A stretch of 15,363 nt of DNA. Origin: Phoronis ovalis. Lineage: Eukaryota > Phoronida > Phoronidae. The notes beneath the pieces are model-generated. The model was not told where the DNA came from and searched no databases. It was given only the letters and a program-made list of their open reading frames with translations. The stretch spans positions 1 to 15,363 of the forward strand of contig JAOXYB010027956.1 in NCBI GenBank assembly GCA_028565635.1, written 5' to 3'. Both the position numbers and the translations under genes were made by a program. Below are positions 1 to 7,909 of this stretch, one piece after another; position 1 is the first letter of the stretch; each line of letters begins with the position of its first letter.

Positions 1-374
1 TTAGGTAGGTGTTGTGCTATCAGCTCAAATCACTAAGGAAAAGTCAGTATCTATGAGTTTATATTGTAATAATCTAGTTTTATTTACTTAAGTACCGGCT
101 AATCCATTCAATAATAATACTAAAGTTCCTATATATTAAAACTGTTTATTTATTTTAGTGAATAAAATACATTTTTTAATTTTTTCTTAGAAATCTGTAA
201 TACGTATGCATTATTTATGCAAAAATGAATTAAACTGATTGCCCATTTACTAATTTAGGCTTTAATTGAACTTTACCGAGACCATTCTTTGGTCTTCCAG
301 TCAGTGTCTGAAGTAAAATTGGCGAATAGTATTAAAGCATCCGGCTCTCCTGCATTTTCTTAAAGACAAATTGA
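1..374. other. AT-rich stretch, no supported gene
   Basis: Contains T- and A-rich runs and a good acceptor-like string tttggtcttccag ending at 300. It is followed by 20 open codons (301-360) and then a TAA. This may be a further decayed upstream exon of the helicase copy or chance. Nothing else is recognisable. Confidence 0.4.
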
Positions 375-665
375 AAAGTGTTGTTTGCTAACACTGTTGC
401 TGATAGTCTGAAAAATGTAGAAGCATTGACAGAAGAAAAAAATCGAATCAAGCTTGAATGCAATGCATAGCATTAAAATGAATCATATGGGACTTTATTT
501 GAATACACAATTGACACATACAGTATTTACCTGAGTTGTGTAACTGTAAACCCAAATGTCTCGGTATTCTCATTTCATAAATGGATTCGTGGAAGCACGC
601 CAAGAACTGTCATTTTTCAGTCATTCTGGGAACAATTTGTGAAACAACGACTGGCAGCTATTTTA
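375..665 (+). pseudogene. Possible decayed upstream coding segment, same frame as block 669-815
   Basis: One frame runs from 375 to 815 and is broken only by TAG at 468, TAA at 474 and TGA at 666. The pieces read like protein: a charged helix-like stretch containing SLKNVEALTEEKNRIK, then a stretch with SVFSFHKWIRG and FWEQFVKQRLAAIL, which leads directly into the recognisable senataxin-like block. A short open piece at 301-360 follows an acceptor-like tttggtcttccag in another frame and may be more of the same. I cannot align this part to a named domain. It may be decayed N-terminal sequence or partly intron; a pyrimidine-rich acceptor ending at 690 would place the third stop inside an intron. 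Confidence 0.35.
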
Positions 666-668
666 TGA

Positions 669-815
669 ATGTTTTGGAATTTTCTTGTAGAAAAATGTGC
701 CAAACCCCCGCCATTGTGTAAGGATCCCATAATTTCATTGCTGGACCAGTATACATCCATTGATGCATATTATATAATCGTGAAACCACTTATGCTGCAT
801 GAAGTCTGGCATCAG
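669..815 (+). CDS. Senataxin-like exon block 1 (pre-helicase region)
   Basis: Forty-nine codons, containing EKCAKPPPL, SLLDQYTSIDAYY and VKPLMLHEVWHQ. The pattern of a Pro-rich turn, then a Tyr-Tyr pair, then a conserved PLxLxExW helix fits the segment ahead of the helicase core in senataxin-like proteins. It ends in phase 0 at CAG|GTTTGT. The true start is unclear. A TGA lies immediately upstream at 666-668, and tttcttgtag ending at 690 could be the acceptor, making the exon 691-815 with an incoming phase 1. It joins block 1163-1322 in frame across a 347-bp intron. Confidence 0.6.
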
Positions 816-1162
816 GTTTGTCTTATTGATTCGGTTAGAAAAATTGTGTACCTATCTCTAACCAAAGTAACAGGTATAATTAATTATTTTCTGTTGGATT
901 TAAGCCTAGCCACGACATATGCAGAATGAACAATTATGTAATGCAGTTTTAATTGACTGCGTATTTGGGTCTTTATGATGTTTAATTAGTAGTATGCGTG
1001 CAACAGTACTATTAGCTTCACGAGTATTGAGCCAGACTTCATACACTTGTAGAGATGGAAATAATTGCAATATTAATACTTCTTTAAAAGCCAGTTATTA
1101 TATCGTTTGACACAAGTAACATGTATTATACTTACGAGAATTGGATATTTTTCCACTTTCAG

Positions 1163-1322
1163 ACATTTACAGATTGGCGTCAGGATGCAAAAACAAAAAA
1201 CTGTTCGGATGCTTCAGTTGCCGTTATTGGTGTATTTTACTGCGATTTCTTCACATCTTGTACCAGTGAACAAGCTAAAAAATGCACACCTGATGCTCCG
1301 TTTATAGGCTTGCACTGTGAAG
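1163..1322 (+). CDS. Senataxin-like exon block 2
   Basis: The acceptor is ccactttcag and the donor is GAAG|GTTTGT. The block has 53 codons plus one base (phase 0 in, phase 1 out). It begins TFTDWRQ, continuing the HEVWHQ of the previous block; a Trp-x-x-hydrophobic then DW pattern is usual here in the family. The middle contains FYCDFFTSCTSE, rich in Cys and aromatic residues and not diagnostic. The donor lacks the common A at +3 but is otherwise acceptable. The assignment rests on frame, phase and position between better-recognised blocks. Confidence 0.55.
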
Positions 1323-1676
1323 GTTTGTCATTACTCCAAAAGATTGTTAGTTAACCTTTAAGGCCATTGCACATGCGCACATGCATTTAGATACTATCAG
1401 TTTATATCTCAGCAGATACTGCTTTACCTGTCCAGATCTACAAATTGTTTGAGCAAAAGTGTCTATGTTAATTTTAATTTCGTATTTTTGTTTTCCATAG
1501 GTACTGATTCATTTAAGCCTTTTCAGTTGCTTGGTTTAGTAAAGTTATTTGTAAAAATAAAAAAGCAGTTATTTTTTATATAAAAGTCCTTAATCATACT
1601 TTTGAGTAATTACAGTTATTTGACACAGTTCATCTGTAATGATATCTTTGTTTGAATAATCCTCTTCTATTCACAG

Positions 1677-1823
1677 GTCTTATTCCAAGGAATTCAAAAT
1701 TCAAATTTGTTAAATGTGACTTGTTGCAATTGACAATTGGTAAAGTTGGTAAAATGTTCCCTATATTTGGTTATATGGATACTGTCATCTATAGCCGTTC
1801 TAAATGCATTAGGCCGATTCTTG
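1677..1823 (+). CDS. Senataxin-like exon block 3 (beta-barrel-type segment)
   Basis: The acceptor is tctattcacag and the donor GGTGAGTG is near-ideal, giving phase 1 on both sides. It starts Gly-LIPRNSKFKF, then CDLLQLTIG, FPIFGYMDTV and YSRSKCIRP. Known: UPF1-like helicases carry a small beta-barrel before or within domain 1A, and the order 'charged-DLL-hydrophobic' followed by 'FGYxxxV' resembles that barrel in senataxin relatives. The open frame continues to 2038, but this is read-through of the intron, because the next exon joins only through the phase-1 donor at 1824. Confidence 0.65.
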
Positions 1824-2320
1824 GTGAGTGCTATTATATCACCTTCCTGTTTAATACAAGGAGAGTTTTTGTCAGGAAACTATGGAAACTGGTTAAAACT
1901 GAAAGCAGTGATTTTGGGGATATCACAGATGAGGTTACGTTTAATCCTTTTAATAGTAGATACTTAATATTCTTCTATGTCTTAATACTTTTGTGTGTAC
2001 ACGGTACACTGCAACAGTTTTTCAGCGTTATCTACTAGCTGCGCATCACACCTTTGGTTTACTCAAGAGTTTGTATGAGAAGAACACTGCTTCATTTTCC
2101 AAAAATAACCTTTCCCCCTGCTGTACTTTTCATCTTTACATCTTATGACACTGGGGAAAGTCTAGCTTCAAACAGTGAAACAAAATGAAATATTATTCAA
2201 CGTTTATCATTTATTTTGTGTGGAAAAAGTGTAATGCTGATGTTTTATTTAAACTCTAGCAACGGTTTAGCTTAGCCTTAACATCATTTCACTACTGTTT
2301 GACACGTTTTTTCTTTGTAG

Positions 2321-2430
2321 CTAATTCAAAAGATGGCAAAAAGCCAGATACATTGTTAATGAAAGTAGTGATAAGAATAGCAAGTAGGTCACGCATTGCC
2401 TTTGATCCCAAGAGTCTTTATGATGTTGAG
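2321..2430 (+). CDS. Senataxin-like exon block 4
   Basis: The acceptor is tttttctttgtag and the donor is GAG|GTAATT. Two bases complete the split codon, followed by 36 codons (phase 1 in, phase 0 out). It contains KKPDTLLMKVVIRI and FDPKSLYDVE. The beta-strand-like LLMKVVIR and the following Y-x-V leading into KITSL of the next exon match the stretch where senataxin-like proteins have a variable loop and then a 'VxxxSLxT' segment. The sequence is intact, with good splice sites. Confidence 0.7.
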
Positions 2431-2727
2431 GTAATTATGTGCTTGAATAGCATAATTTGTGGCATGTCCTGACATTTTTTTTTTTTTTGAATTATGATAG
2501 ACTTTGGTTGCCTAAGCATTGTTGTGTTTTGCTATCAACCTTATTTTTAGTCACATTTGTTAGTTTGTAACAGATTGAAAATATAATCCATTTTTCAATC
2601 TGAAGTACCTTATGAGCCTAAATTAATGATCTTCGAAAATCTCATAAAGTTTGACATTCATTACCCTGTACAGAGGTTATCAACCTATGTTTTTCTTTTT
2701 CAAAATATTTTGTTACATAATTTTTAG

Positions 2728-2874
2728 AAGATAACATCGCTGGCAGCACCAATTCATCAGTTCATTGCCTTGCGTTATTTACCAAAGAGTCGGCTTGTAC
2801 GAGATGTTTTATTGCCTGTCAATACACATGTGTTTGCCTCACCGATGACATTTGAGCTTGACCAATCTGTAAAG
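2728..2874 (+). CDS. Senataxin-like exon block 5
   Basis: The acceptor is aatttttag and the donor is AAG|GTTAGT. There are 49 codons, phase 0 on both sides. It contains KITSLAAPIHQFIALRYL, KSRLVRDVLLP and FASPMTFELDQ. The order 'SL-x-T/A-x-x-R/H-Q-x-x-AL...L...SPL...IL.P' directly before the Q motif is a recognisable senataxin trait. After this exon the intron is swollen by a DNA transposon and a SINE-like copy before the ATP-binding exons. Confidence 0.75.
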
Positions 2875-3006
2875 GTTAGTGGTTACCTGTAGCCAAACAT
2901 TCTAGTGTTAATAGATAGTAAGTACAGTTTGTCCTGGATATCATGTTTGGCTGATCAGGCAGGGGCTTATACAGCTAGCATTAAGTGCATTAGAGTATAT
3001 ATTCTG

Positions 3007-3015
3007 CTGGATAGC
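3007..3015 (+). repeat. Left target-site duplication of the MITE
   Basis: CTGGATAGC, identical to the copy at 3496-3504. The bases outside the match differ (G versus T before it, C versus A after it), so the duplication is exactly 9 bp as seen. Confidence 0.75.
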
Positions 3016-3495
3016 CAGTCTCAATAAATTCATCCATTACTGTTCCGTATCTTCTCAGCTAACGTCTGGGCCTAACCATAGTAAATTGTTGTTATATTCC
3101 TTCAGTTTAACAAGAGCGACATAATGACGTAACATTTGTCAACCGAGATAACCCTTTCTCTCTGTGTAATCCATCATCTCCTACCACGTCTATTCTATCA
3201 GTATGACTCATTCTGAATAGTTATCGCCGGGGAGCTTGCTTTTTACTTAGCGGACTATAGATAAACTCTGGCAGCACAGCATGCGTGTAATCGACCCCCT
3301 ACCCGCTTAGTCAACTGTTATACCTATTATTGTAAGCTGCAATTTGATTGGTGTCAAGACTTTCGTGACACTGTATAGGAATAAAGGGGCTTTCGTTCTT
3401 CTGCTTTTCGAGATAATAAATAAAATTGATTATGGTTAAGCCCGGACGTTAGTTGAGAAGGTACGGAACACTAACGGATGGATTTATTCAGACTT
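3016..3495. mobile_element. 480-bp non-autonomous DNA transposon (MITE) with TIRs and 9-bp TSD
   Basis: The first 65 bases (3017-3081) match the reverse complement of 3430-3494 with about nine mismatches. The TIR starts AGTCT(C/G)AATAAAT and ends near TAACCATA. The element is flanked on both sides by CTGGATAGC (3007-3015 and 3496-3504), a perfect 9-bp direct repeat taken as the target-site duplication. No open frame encodes a transposase, so it would have moved by a transposase supplied elsewhere. A 9-bp duplication suggests a Mutator-like element, while 8 bp would suggest hAT; the superfamily is not settled. It lies in the intron between helicase blocks 5 and 6. Confidence 0.85.
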
Positions 3496-3504
3496 CTGGA
3501 TAGC
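3496..3504 (+). repeat. Right target-site duplication of the MITE
   Basis: CTGGATAGC, identical to 3007-3015. It lies immediately after the outer end of the right terminal inverted repeat. Confidence 0.75.
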
Positions 3505-3548
3505 ATGCTAGCTAGTCACATGTTATTTCACAAAGTTATGAACACTCG

Positions 3549-3700
3549 TACCTATTTTATACCTGGGTGGAGAGAAACAAGTGGGGGTAAAGTGCACTGC
3601 TTAGGAACACATTCACTAATGACCCATGCATGATTCAAATTAAATCTGCCACCTTTCGATTTGCAGTCCATGACGTACAACCTAAACCACTGTATCCCCA
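3549..3700 (-). mobile_element. tRNA-derived SINE-like copy, 5' truncated or diverged
   Basis: Read on the minus strand from 3700, it begins with a tRNA-like head: CAGTGGTTTAGGTTGTA (A-box region), an anticodon-stem-like GGACTGCAAATCGAAAGG, then a decayed B box where GGTTCGAATC has become GATTTAATTTGAATC. The body follows with TGTGTTCCTAAGCAGTGCAC, TTTACCCCCACTTGTTTCTC and TCCACCCAGG, wording I associate with a conserved SINE body common in molluscs and other invertebrates. No clear tail or target duplication is visible. It sits 50 bp after the MITE in the same intron. Family name not assigned. Confidence 0.6.
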
Positions 3701-3735
3701 ATCTATTGACAGATAGGATAAGCATTTTTTTATAA

Positions 3736-3831
3736 TTATCTCTGTTTGGCTACAATCATTTTGTGGACCGGTCACAAGAAATGGTAGTATATACCTGTTA
3801 TACAATGAAAAAATATTCCATCACAGACTCT
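3736..3831 (+). CDS. Probable Q-motif exon remnant of the helicase
   Basis: The frame reads GYN, then four extra residues, then RSQEMVVYTCYTMKK, and ends in phase 0 at TCT|GTTAGT, which joins the Walker A exon in frame. Known: SF1 helicases have a Q motif (Y/F-N-x-x-Q) binding adenine, located 20 to 30 residues before Walker A; here the Gln at about 3772-3774 would serve. Odd: no AG acceptor lies between the in-frame TAA at 3733 and the motif, and Asn and Gln are separated by four extra residues. The block may be damaged, may use a non-canonical acceptor, or may be a chance match. The start given is only the first codon after the stop. Confidence 0.4.
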
Positions 3832-4011
3832 GTTAGTGCATTAGCCTACATTTTTTGCATCGTAACCTCTCAGTGCTTTACCGAGGTCAACATATGCTGG
3901 TGCTCAACTGAACTGTGTGCGGAATCTGTTGCACAACACTTCTGGCGATTGTCTGATGTGTCTGGTTCAAGTTTAATCGTTGAAATAAGTATCCAATGTT
4001 AATAAAATTAG

Positions 4012-4125
4012 AAAATATCTGAAGATTACAGTCTGCCCAGAATCTGCATGCTGCAAGGGCCTCCAGGAACTGGTAAATCACACACTATTGTAGGCTGTGT
4101 CTGTCAGATATTTTCTCAAGCAGAG
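4012..4125 (+). CDS. Helicase exon with Walker A (motif I) P-loop
   Basis: Thirty-eight codons, phase 0 on both sides; donor GAG|GTATTG. It reads DYSLPRICMLQ, then GPPGTGKSHTIVG, then VCQIFSQAE. GPPGTGKS is the ATP/Mg-binding P-loop of UPF1-like SF1B helicases, with the Lys and Ser at about 4075-4080 as phosphate and magnesium contacts. SHTIVG after the P-loop is the form used by senataxin relatives. The acceptor aataaaattag has almost no pyrimidine tract and is weak. The P-loop itself is intact. Confidence 0.85.
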
Positions 4126-4281
4126 GTATTGTTTTTTTATTTTTAAACGTTTTAAATCTATAATAAACAAATAAAAAATTGTCAGTTAAAATATAAGCAG
4201 AGAATTAAGCTTAAAATGCACTTATTAGAACCAGGCGAACTGTGATATTATTCAAATTCTGATTTTTGATTACATTTTTAG

Positions 4282-4384
4282 AAGATGAACCAGAAATCAG
4301 TCAAGATTTTATTATGCGCACCTTCTGATGCGGCTCTAGATGAATTGCTGAAAAAATTGATAGTCAACAGACATCGTACCAATG
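4282..4384 (+). CDS. Helicase exon with motif Ia
   Basis: The acceptor is ttacatttttag and the donor is AATG|GTAATA. Thirty-four codons plus one base. It reads QKSVKILLCAPSDAALDELLKKLI, split here into the beta strand KILLCAPS and the helix DAALDELLKKLI. Known: motif Ia of UPF1-like helicases is APSNxAVDxL and binds the nucleic acid backbone. Here the usual Asn is Asp (gat). The open frame continues to 4536 as intron read-through. The phase-1 donor calls for a following exon, and I find none with family features. Confidence 0.8.
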
Positions 4385-4473
4385 GTAATAACATATTTGT
4401 TTATGTTAGCATAAATGTTCCCTTAATTATACATCGATTCTGGGAGATAATTAATCCAGTATACATTTATTCA

Positions 4474-5340
4474 AAATTTAATCAATGTCTCTTCCCCCGA
4501 GGGTACGTCACATTGTGCCAGTTTCCGAAAAGATGAAGGTTGATTCGAAGATCCGAAGATGGATTCACGAAGACTAATAATACAACCAATAACATCTTCA
4601 GTTTTTATCTAGTTCTAGCTTCATATTTGACTGGCAGCCATGTGTGTCCCCAAAAAGGCATATCGCGTTGTGCTTCTTTCCAGAAAGATGAAGTGAGGAT
4701 AATAAGCTAAGCGACATGTTACAATAACCTTGAAAACTAGGTAATATGCAGATCCAAATCTGAATTTTTCGTTATGTATAGTAGTTTTTTGTCTCGCAAT
4801 TACTGCTTCAGTTTTTATTAGATCAGAATCATATTTCTTACAGGGTAAATCCAGGTCAAAGTATAGGTTAGCTGTATTTTGACTACCTTTATTTCTAATA
4901 TGGCTGAAAGGCGTCTATATTTGTCCCCTAGAGGGCACATCATATTACACCACTGGTCGGAAGAAGAAGCTATGACTGGGGAATTCAAAGAGAGAATTAT
5001 TCATACAGGTGACTGTTTTAGACTAGATCGCTTTAAAATGAACTTGAAAATGGGTCAGTTACCGCTTTATATTTGGTACAGGGTAAATACAGTTCTAAGT
5101 GCAGGTCAAATGTTATTTGACCCGGGTCACTTCCAAGATGGTGGACTATAGCTGCCATGCATGTTTGTCCTTGAGATAGTACGTCGCAATAATACCTTCA
5201 GTTTTCATATAATCGGTAACATATTCTGTGCAAGCAAATTTGAAAACACATTTCAGTTACAGTTTTGACCTGGATTGCTTCCAATATGGCTGACTGGCAT
5301 GTTTGTTCCTAGTCCCGATTTCGGGTACAGATGAGAGTAA
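4474..5340 (+). repeat. Decayed array of units about 200 bp long after the last helicase exon
   Basis: Related segments recur. CTTCAGTTTTTAT or a close variant occurs at 4596, 4806 and 5196, spacings of 210 and 390 (about two units). Each is followed by a TCATATT- or ACATATT-like string. Within the units, a 'TTTGAC(C)...TTCCAATATGGCTGA' string occurs near 4880, 5115 and 5265. A 'TTTGTCCCC-AGAGGGCAC-ATCATATT' string occurs near 4485, 4650, 4920 and 5160. ACAGGGTAAAT occurs at about 4842 and 5080. An apparent open frame at 4879-5151 crosses these units and is taken as chance. This could be an old tandem satellite or nested copies of one dispersed repeat. Confidence 0.55.
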
Positions 5341-7900
5341 TGCAAAAATAATATAATATTACATACCTCAATATTCATTAGCAACTGTTTTACGTATTGA
5401 GATAAGTCTGTTCCGGAGTATTGATTTATCTTAAATATTTAGATCTGTATCATAATCACAATTTTTGCACACATTCTTAGTAAGTGTAGAGTACCTTCTA
5501 AAATTGTAAAATGTATTTACTGTGTCAGATAAATTTCCTTGAATACTCAATGATTCATATATGTGTACATGAATCATTGAGTAATCAAGGAAATGATATT
5601 TAACCATTCTAACTTGTAAACTATTGAGTAAATTCTAGACCCAGCTGTTGTAAAAGAAAGCTCAAATCCTTTTTGAATAAAATATAGGTATATTTACCAC
5701 ATTTGTAGTGCTGTATTTTAAAGACATCACGTGATATAATAATTGTGTGACATTTCTGCTTGTTTATGATCATGCGGTAATATGTTGCATATACTGTTCT
5801 GTAAGTGGTGTTTAAAAATTAAAAAAAATACTGAAATAAACATCAATTTTTTTTCTTATAACCTCTCTAACAAAAGAATCTGCAGCAAAATTGGGTGAAT
5901 AAAATTTTGAGTAATTATATCTTTTGAGCTAAGCACAGTTTAAGAAATCTGAATTAATCGTTCAAAGTTCCAAGTGTGAGGATTGAGTGATGTTCGACTT
6001 GTATTTTTTTATTATTTAATATATCAAATAAATATATAACACTTAACCTGTAAACGGCGACCGTACAGGTCACATGACCTACTCAGGATCTAAAACGTTT
6101 GAGTTCTCTACTTTCAACATATATATACTAATTAATGTATTGCTAGTTTTGCCTTTAATTATCTAAAGAAAATTTAAAACAAAGTTTGAATAAATTGTGG
6201 GGAACAGTGTTTGTCACCATGACAGAGTAACTATAGAAACATGTGTATCACCTGCATGATCACATGTATTTTACTAAAGCAACTAAGACTGTAATTATAG
6301 CAAATAAAACTAATCATACAACATGAACGAATAGAATCATGTATGCTTAAATGAATGAACTGAATGCAATCTATAATATGATACACTAAGGTAGGTAGAT
6401 TTTTGTCCGCCTAAAATATTTGAACGGCCTTCTCTGCCTTATTCTTTAACGTGGTACCTTTGGAGTGTGCAATGTAACCTTGTTCGTTAATTCCCAAAGT
6501 TTGAAGTACGTACCAGCCTATATTAGGATTCCCATGGCAGCAGGCTACACCCGTGTTCAATGTATTCCGTTTGCATAATATTTATATATGCCATGCACAT
6601 TTTGAATGCAGACATATATATCGTTGAATCCAACTATAGCCGTAGTTTTATTTATTCTTTGTTTTGTATTTTATTCTTAGATATATACTCAAATTTACCA
6701 GAGTTTACTGTCAAGCTATTTAAAGTTATTTATTACTTCAGACGTTTTTGTTATCAATGAATGAAGCCACCTTTTGGACACCAAACAACCTGAGCCTTCA
6801 TTTCATGCGAAGTTAAGTCCCATTTCAAATGAAATTGTGAACTTAACCAACACATCGAAAAATATGGGACAAAAAGTGATCAGTATCACAACCCATAGAC
6901 TACCTTTATATGAATTCAGATGGAGCTTAAATACGTCTGACACGTTTTTACTATTCTTTTTTGAAGTTATTATTGTTTGTTCATAATTTGAAACTAATTT
7001 GAATTTCCAAAGCTTATGAGATTGACTTCCTTTTCATTCTAGATTTGCTTAAAATTTTTATAATTTAAGTGTTTTTAGTTGTGTAATTCTTTAACAAATA
7101 AATCAGGTTATTGTTTAATTCCGGGAAATGAAATCTAGCGTTTTTTAATAATCATACTTCATTATTTCCCACAGTAATCTACCTACTGATATCAGAATAT
7201 TTTAACGACAAACATAACTAGGTGGATTGTTTATAGTAATAGAAATGTATTCAAGTCGTATGAAAACAACATATTCCTTGCTGGTATTGAGGAACTGTTC
7301 TGTGGGTACTTCTAAAAATGTCCACTAGCGGCTATAGCTCAAATCTGAATCATACAAACATAGTTCTAATCTTATCAGTACTTTGTTAATAACCATACGT
7401 TGTTATGTACACGTCGCAAGGTGTTCTGTTCTATTTTTAAAATCTATATAAACATTACGATGTAAGTTTATTACTCACAAGTCTGCTATATTGAGCTGAC
7501 TTAATAAAAAACTGTTTTGGTTAAATGTAGTATTACATGTTTTGTTCCCAGGAGCAATGCAGATATACTGGCTTTGACGTTTAGAGGAAACCAAAATTGC
7601 ATTTTGTCAATATGTATCTATAATTAGGCTGGACTCATTTAAATAAAGGATCGAAGCCCATGATGACAATCATATCTCCAAGAACATTCCTGCTCTGTCT
7701 GAGTTTGCGCATATGAACGCCTATCAGACTGTTGTCCAAAATCTACACAGACCACAACGGTGTCATCAATTATTATGTGTACGCAACGGAAGGCTGTCGA
7801 TATTAAATGCACATTCAACGGTTGCATCTGTGGCGAAATTTAACCTTAATTTTAAATTATCATTATTGTATAGAGATATATACATATTATATATATATAT
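5341..7900. other. AT-rich intergenic or long-intron DNA, no supported gene
   Basis: Apart from the hairpin at 5533-5594 I see no gene. Open frames at 6560-6760, 6774-6986 and both strands of 7639-7964 are short, lack splice-site pairs in frame and show no known motif. A stretch at about 7640-7820 is visibly richer in G+C than its surroundings and open on the minus strand (62 codons), but it has no recognisable domain. A short imperfect palindrome ACATGTG...CACATGT lies near 6240-6268. Confidence 0.6.
5533..5594. repeat. Near-perfect hairpin: 26-bp arms, 10-base loop
   Basis: The left arm 5533-5558 (ATTTCCTTGAATACTCAATG, then ATTCAT) and the right arm 5569-5594 are reverse complements with a single mismatch. 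The loop at 5559-5568 is atatgtgtac. Similarity outside the arms fades quickly, so it is not obviously the centre of a larger foldback. It could be a transposon footprint, an inverted duplication or a transcribed hairpin such as a microRNA precursor; the sequence alone does not decide. Confidence 0.85.
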
Positions 7901-7902
7901 AT
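7877..7902. repeat. TA-rich simple repeat
   Basis: An alternating AT/TA run adjoins the left end of the minisatellite and shades into its first, TA-rich copies. This is compatible with the minisatellite growing out of a simple repeat. Confidence 0.7.
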
Positions 7903-7909
7903 GCACGTC

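Larger units (their letters stand above)
375..4384 (+). pseudogene. Senataxin-like SF1B helicase, partial and possibly decayed gene copy
   Basis: Seen: a series of exon-like blocks joined by GT-AG introns with compatible phases. They end with a Walker A exon (GPPGTGKSHTIVG) and a motif Ia exon (LLCAPSDAALDEL). Known: this pair, with long N-terminal sequence before it, is typical of the UPF1-like SF1B helicases, and the wording of both motifs is closest to senataxin (SETX). That family unwinds RNA:DNA hybrids and acts in transcription termination and R-loop removal in the nucleus. Oddities: in-frame stops at 468-470, 474-476 and 666-668 in the upstream frame; no good acceptor for the Q-motif block; Asp in place of the usual Asn in motif Ia; and none of motifs II to VI anywhere downstream. 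Inference: a truncated or decaying copy is somewhat more likely than a complete gene. Alternatives are a live gene whose first stop is intronic and whose next intron exceeds 11 kb, or an assembly break. Confidence 0.55.

Noticed and set aside
468-476. Alternative genetic code with TAG/TAA read as Gln
   Set aside because: The other helicase exons use ordinary code without such codons, the gene has animal-type introns, and TGA is also involved; decay or an intron explains it better.
1824-2038. Open frame continuing past helicase block 3
   Set aside because: The GTGAGT donor at 1824 gives phase 1, which is needed to join the next exon in frame; the rest is intron read-through.
4385-4536. Open frame continuing past the motif Ia exon
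   Set aside because: A good donor (GTAATA) lies at 4385 and the following residues have no helicase character.
4879-5151. 90-codon open frame, with a possible phase-1 continuation at the acceptor-like catacag near 5010 (GDCFRLDRF)
   Set aside because: It lies across the decayed 200-bp repeat units, and the 'GDC-x-RL' resemblance to the GDINLVRLG segment of senataxin is too weak and repeats in other units.
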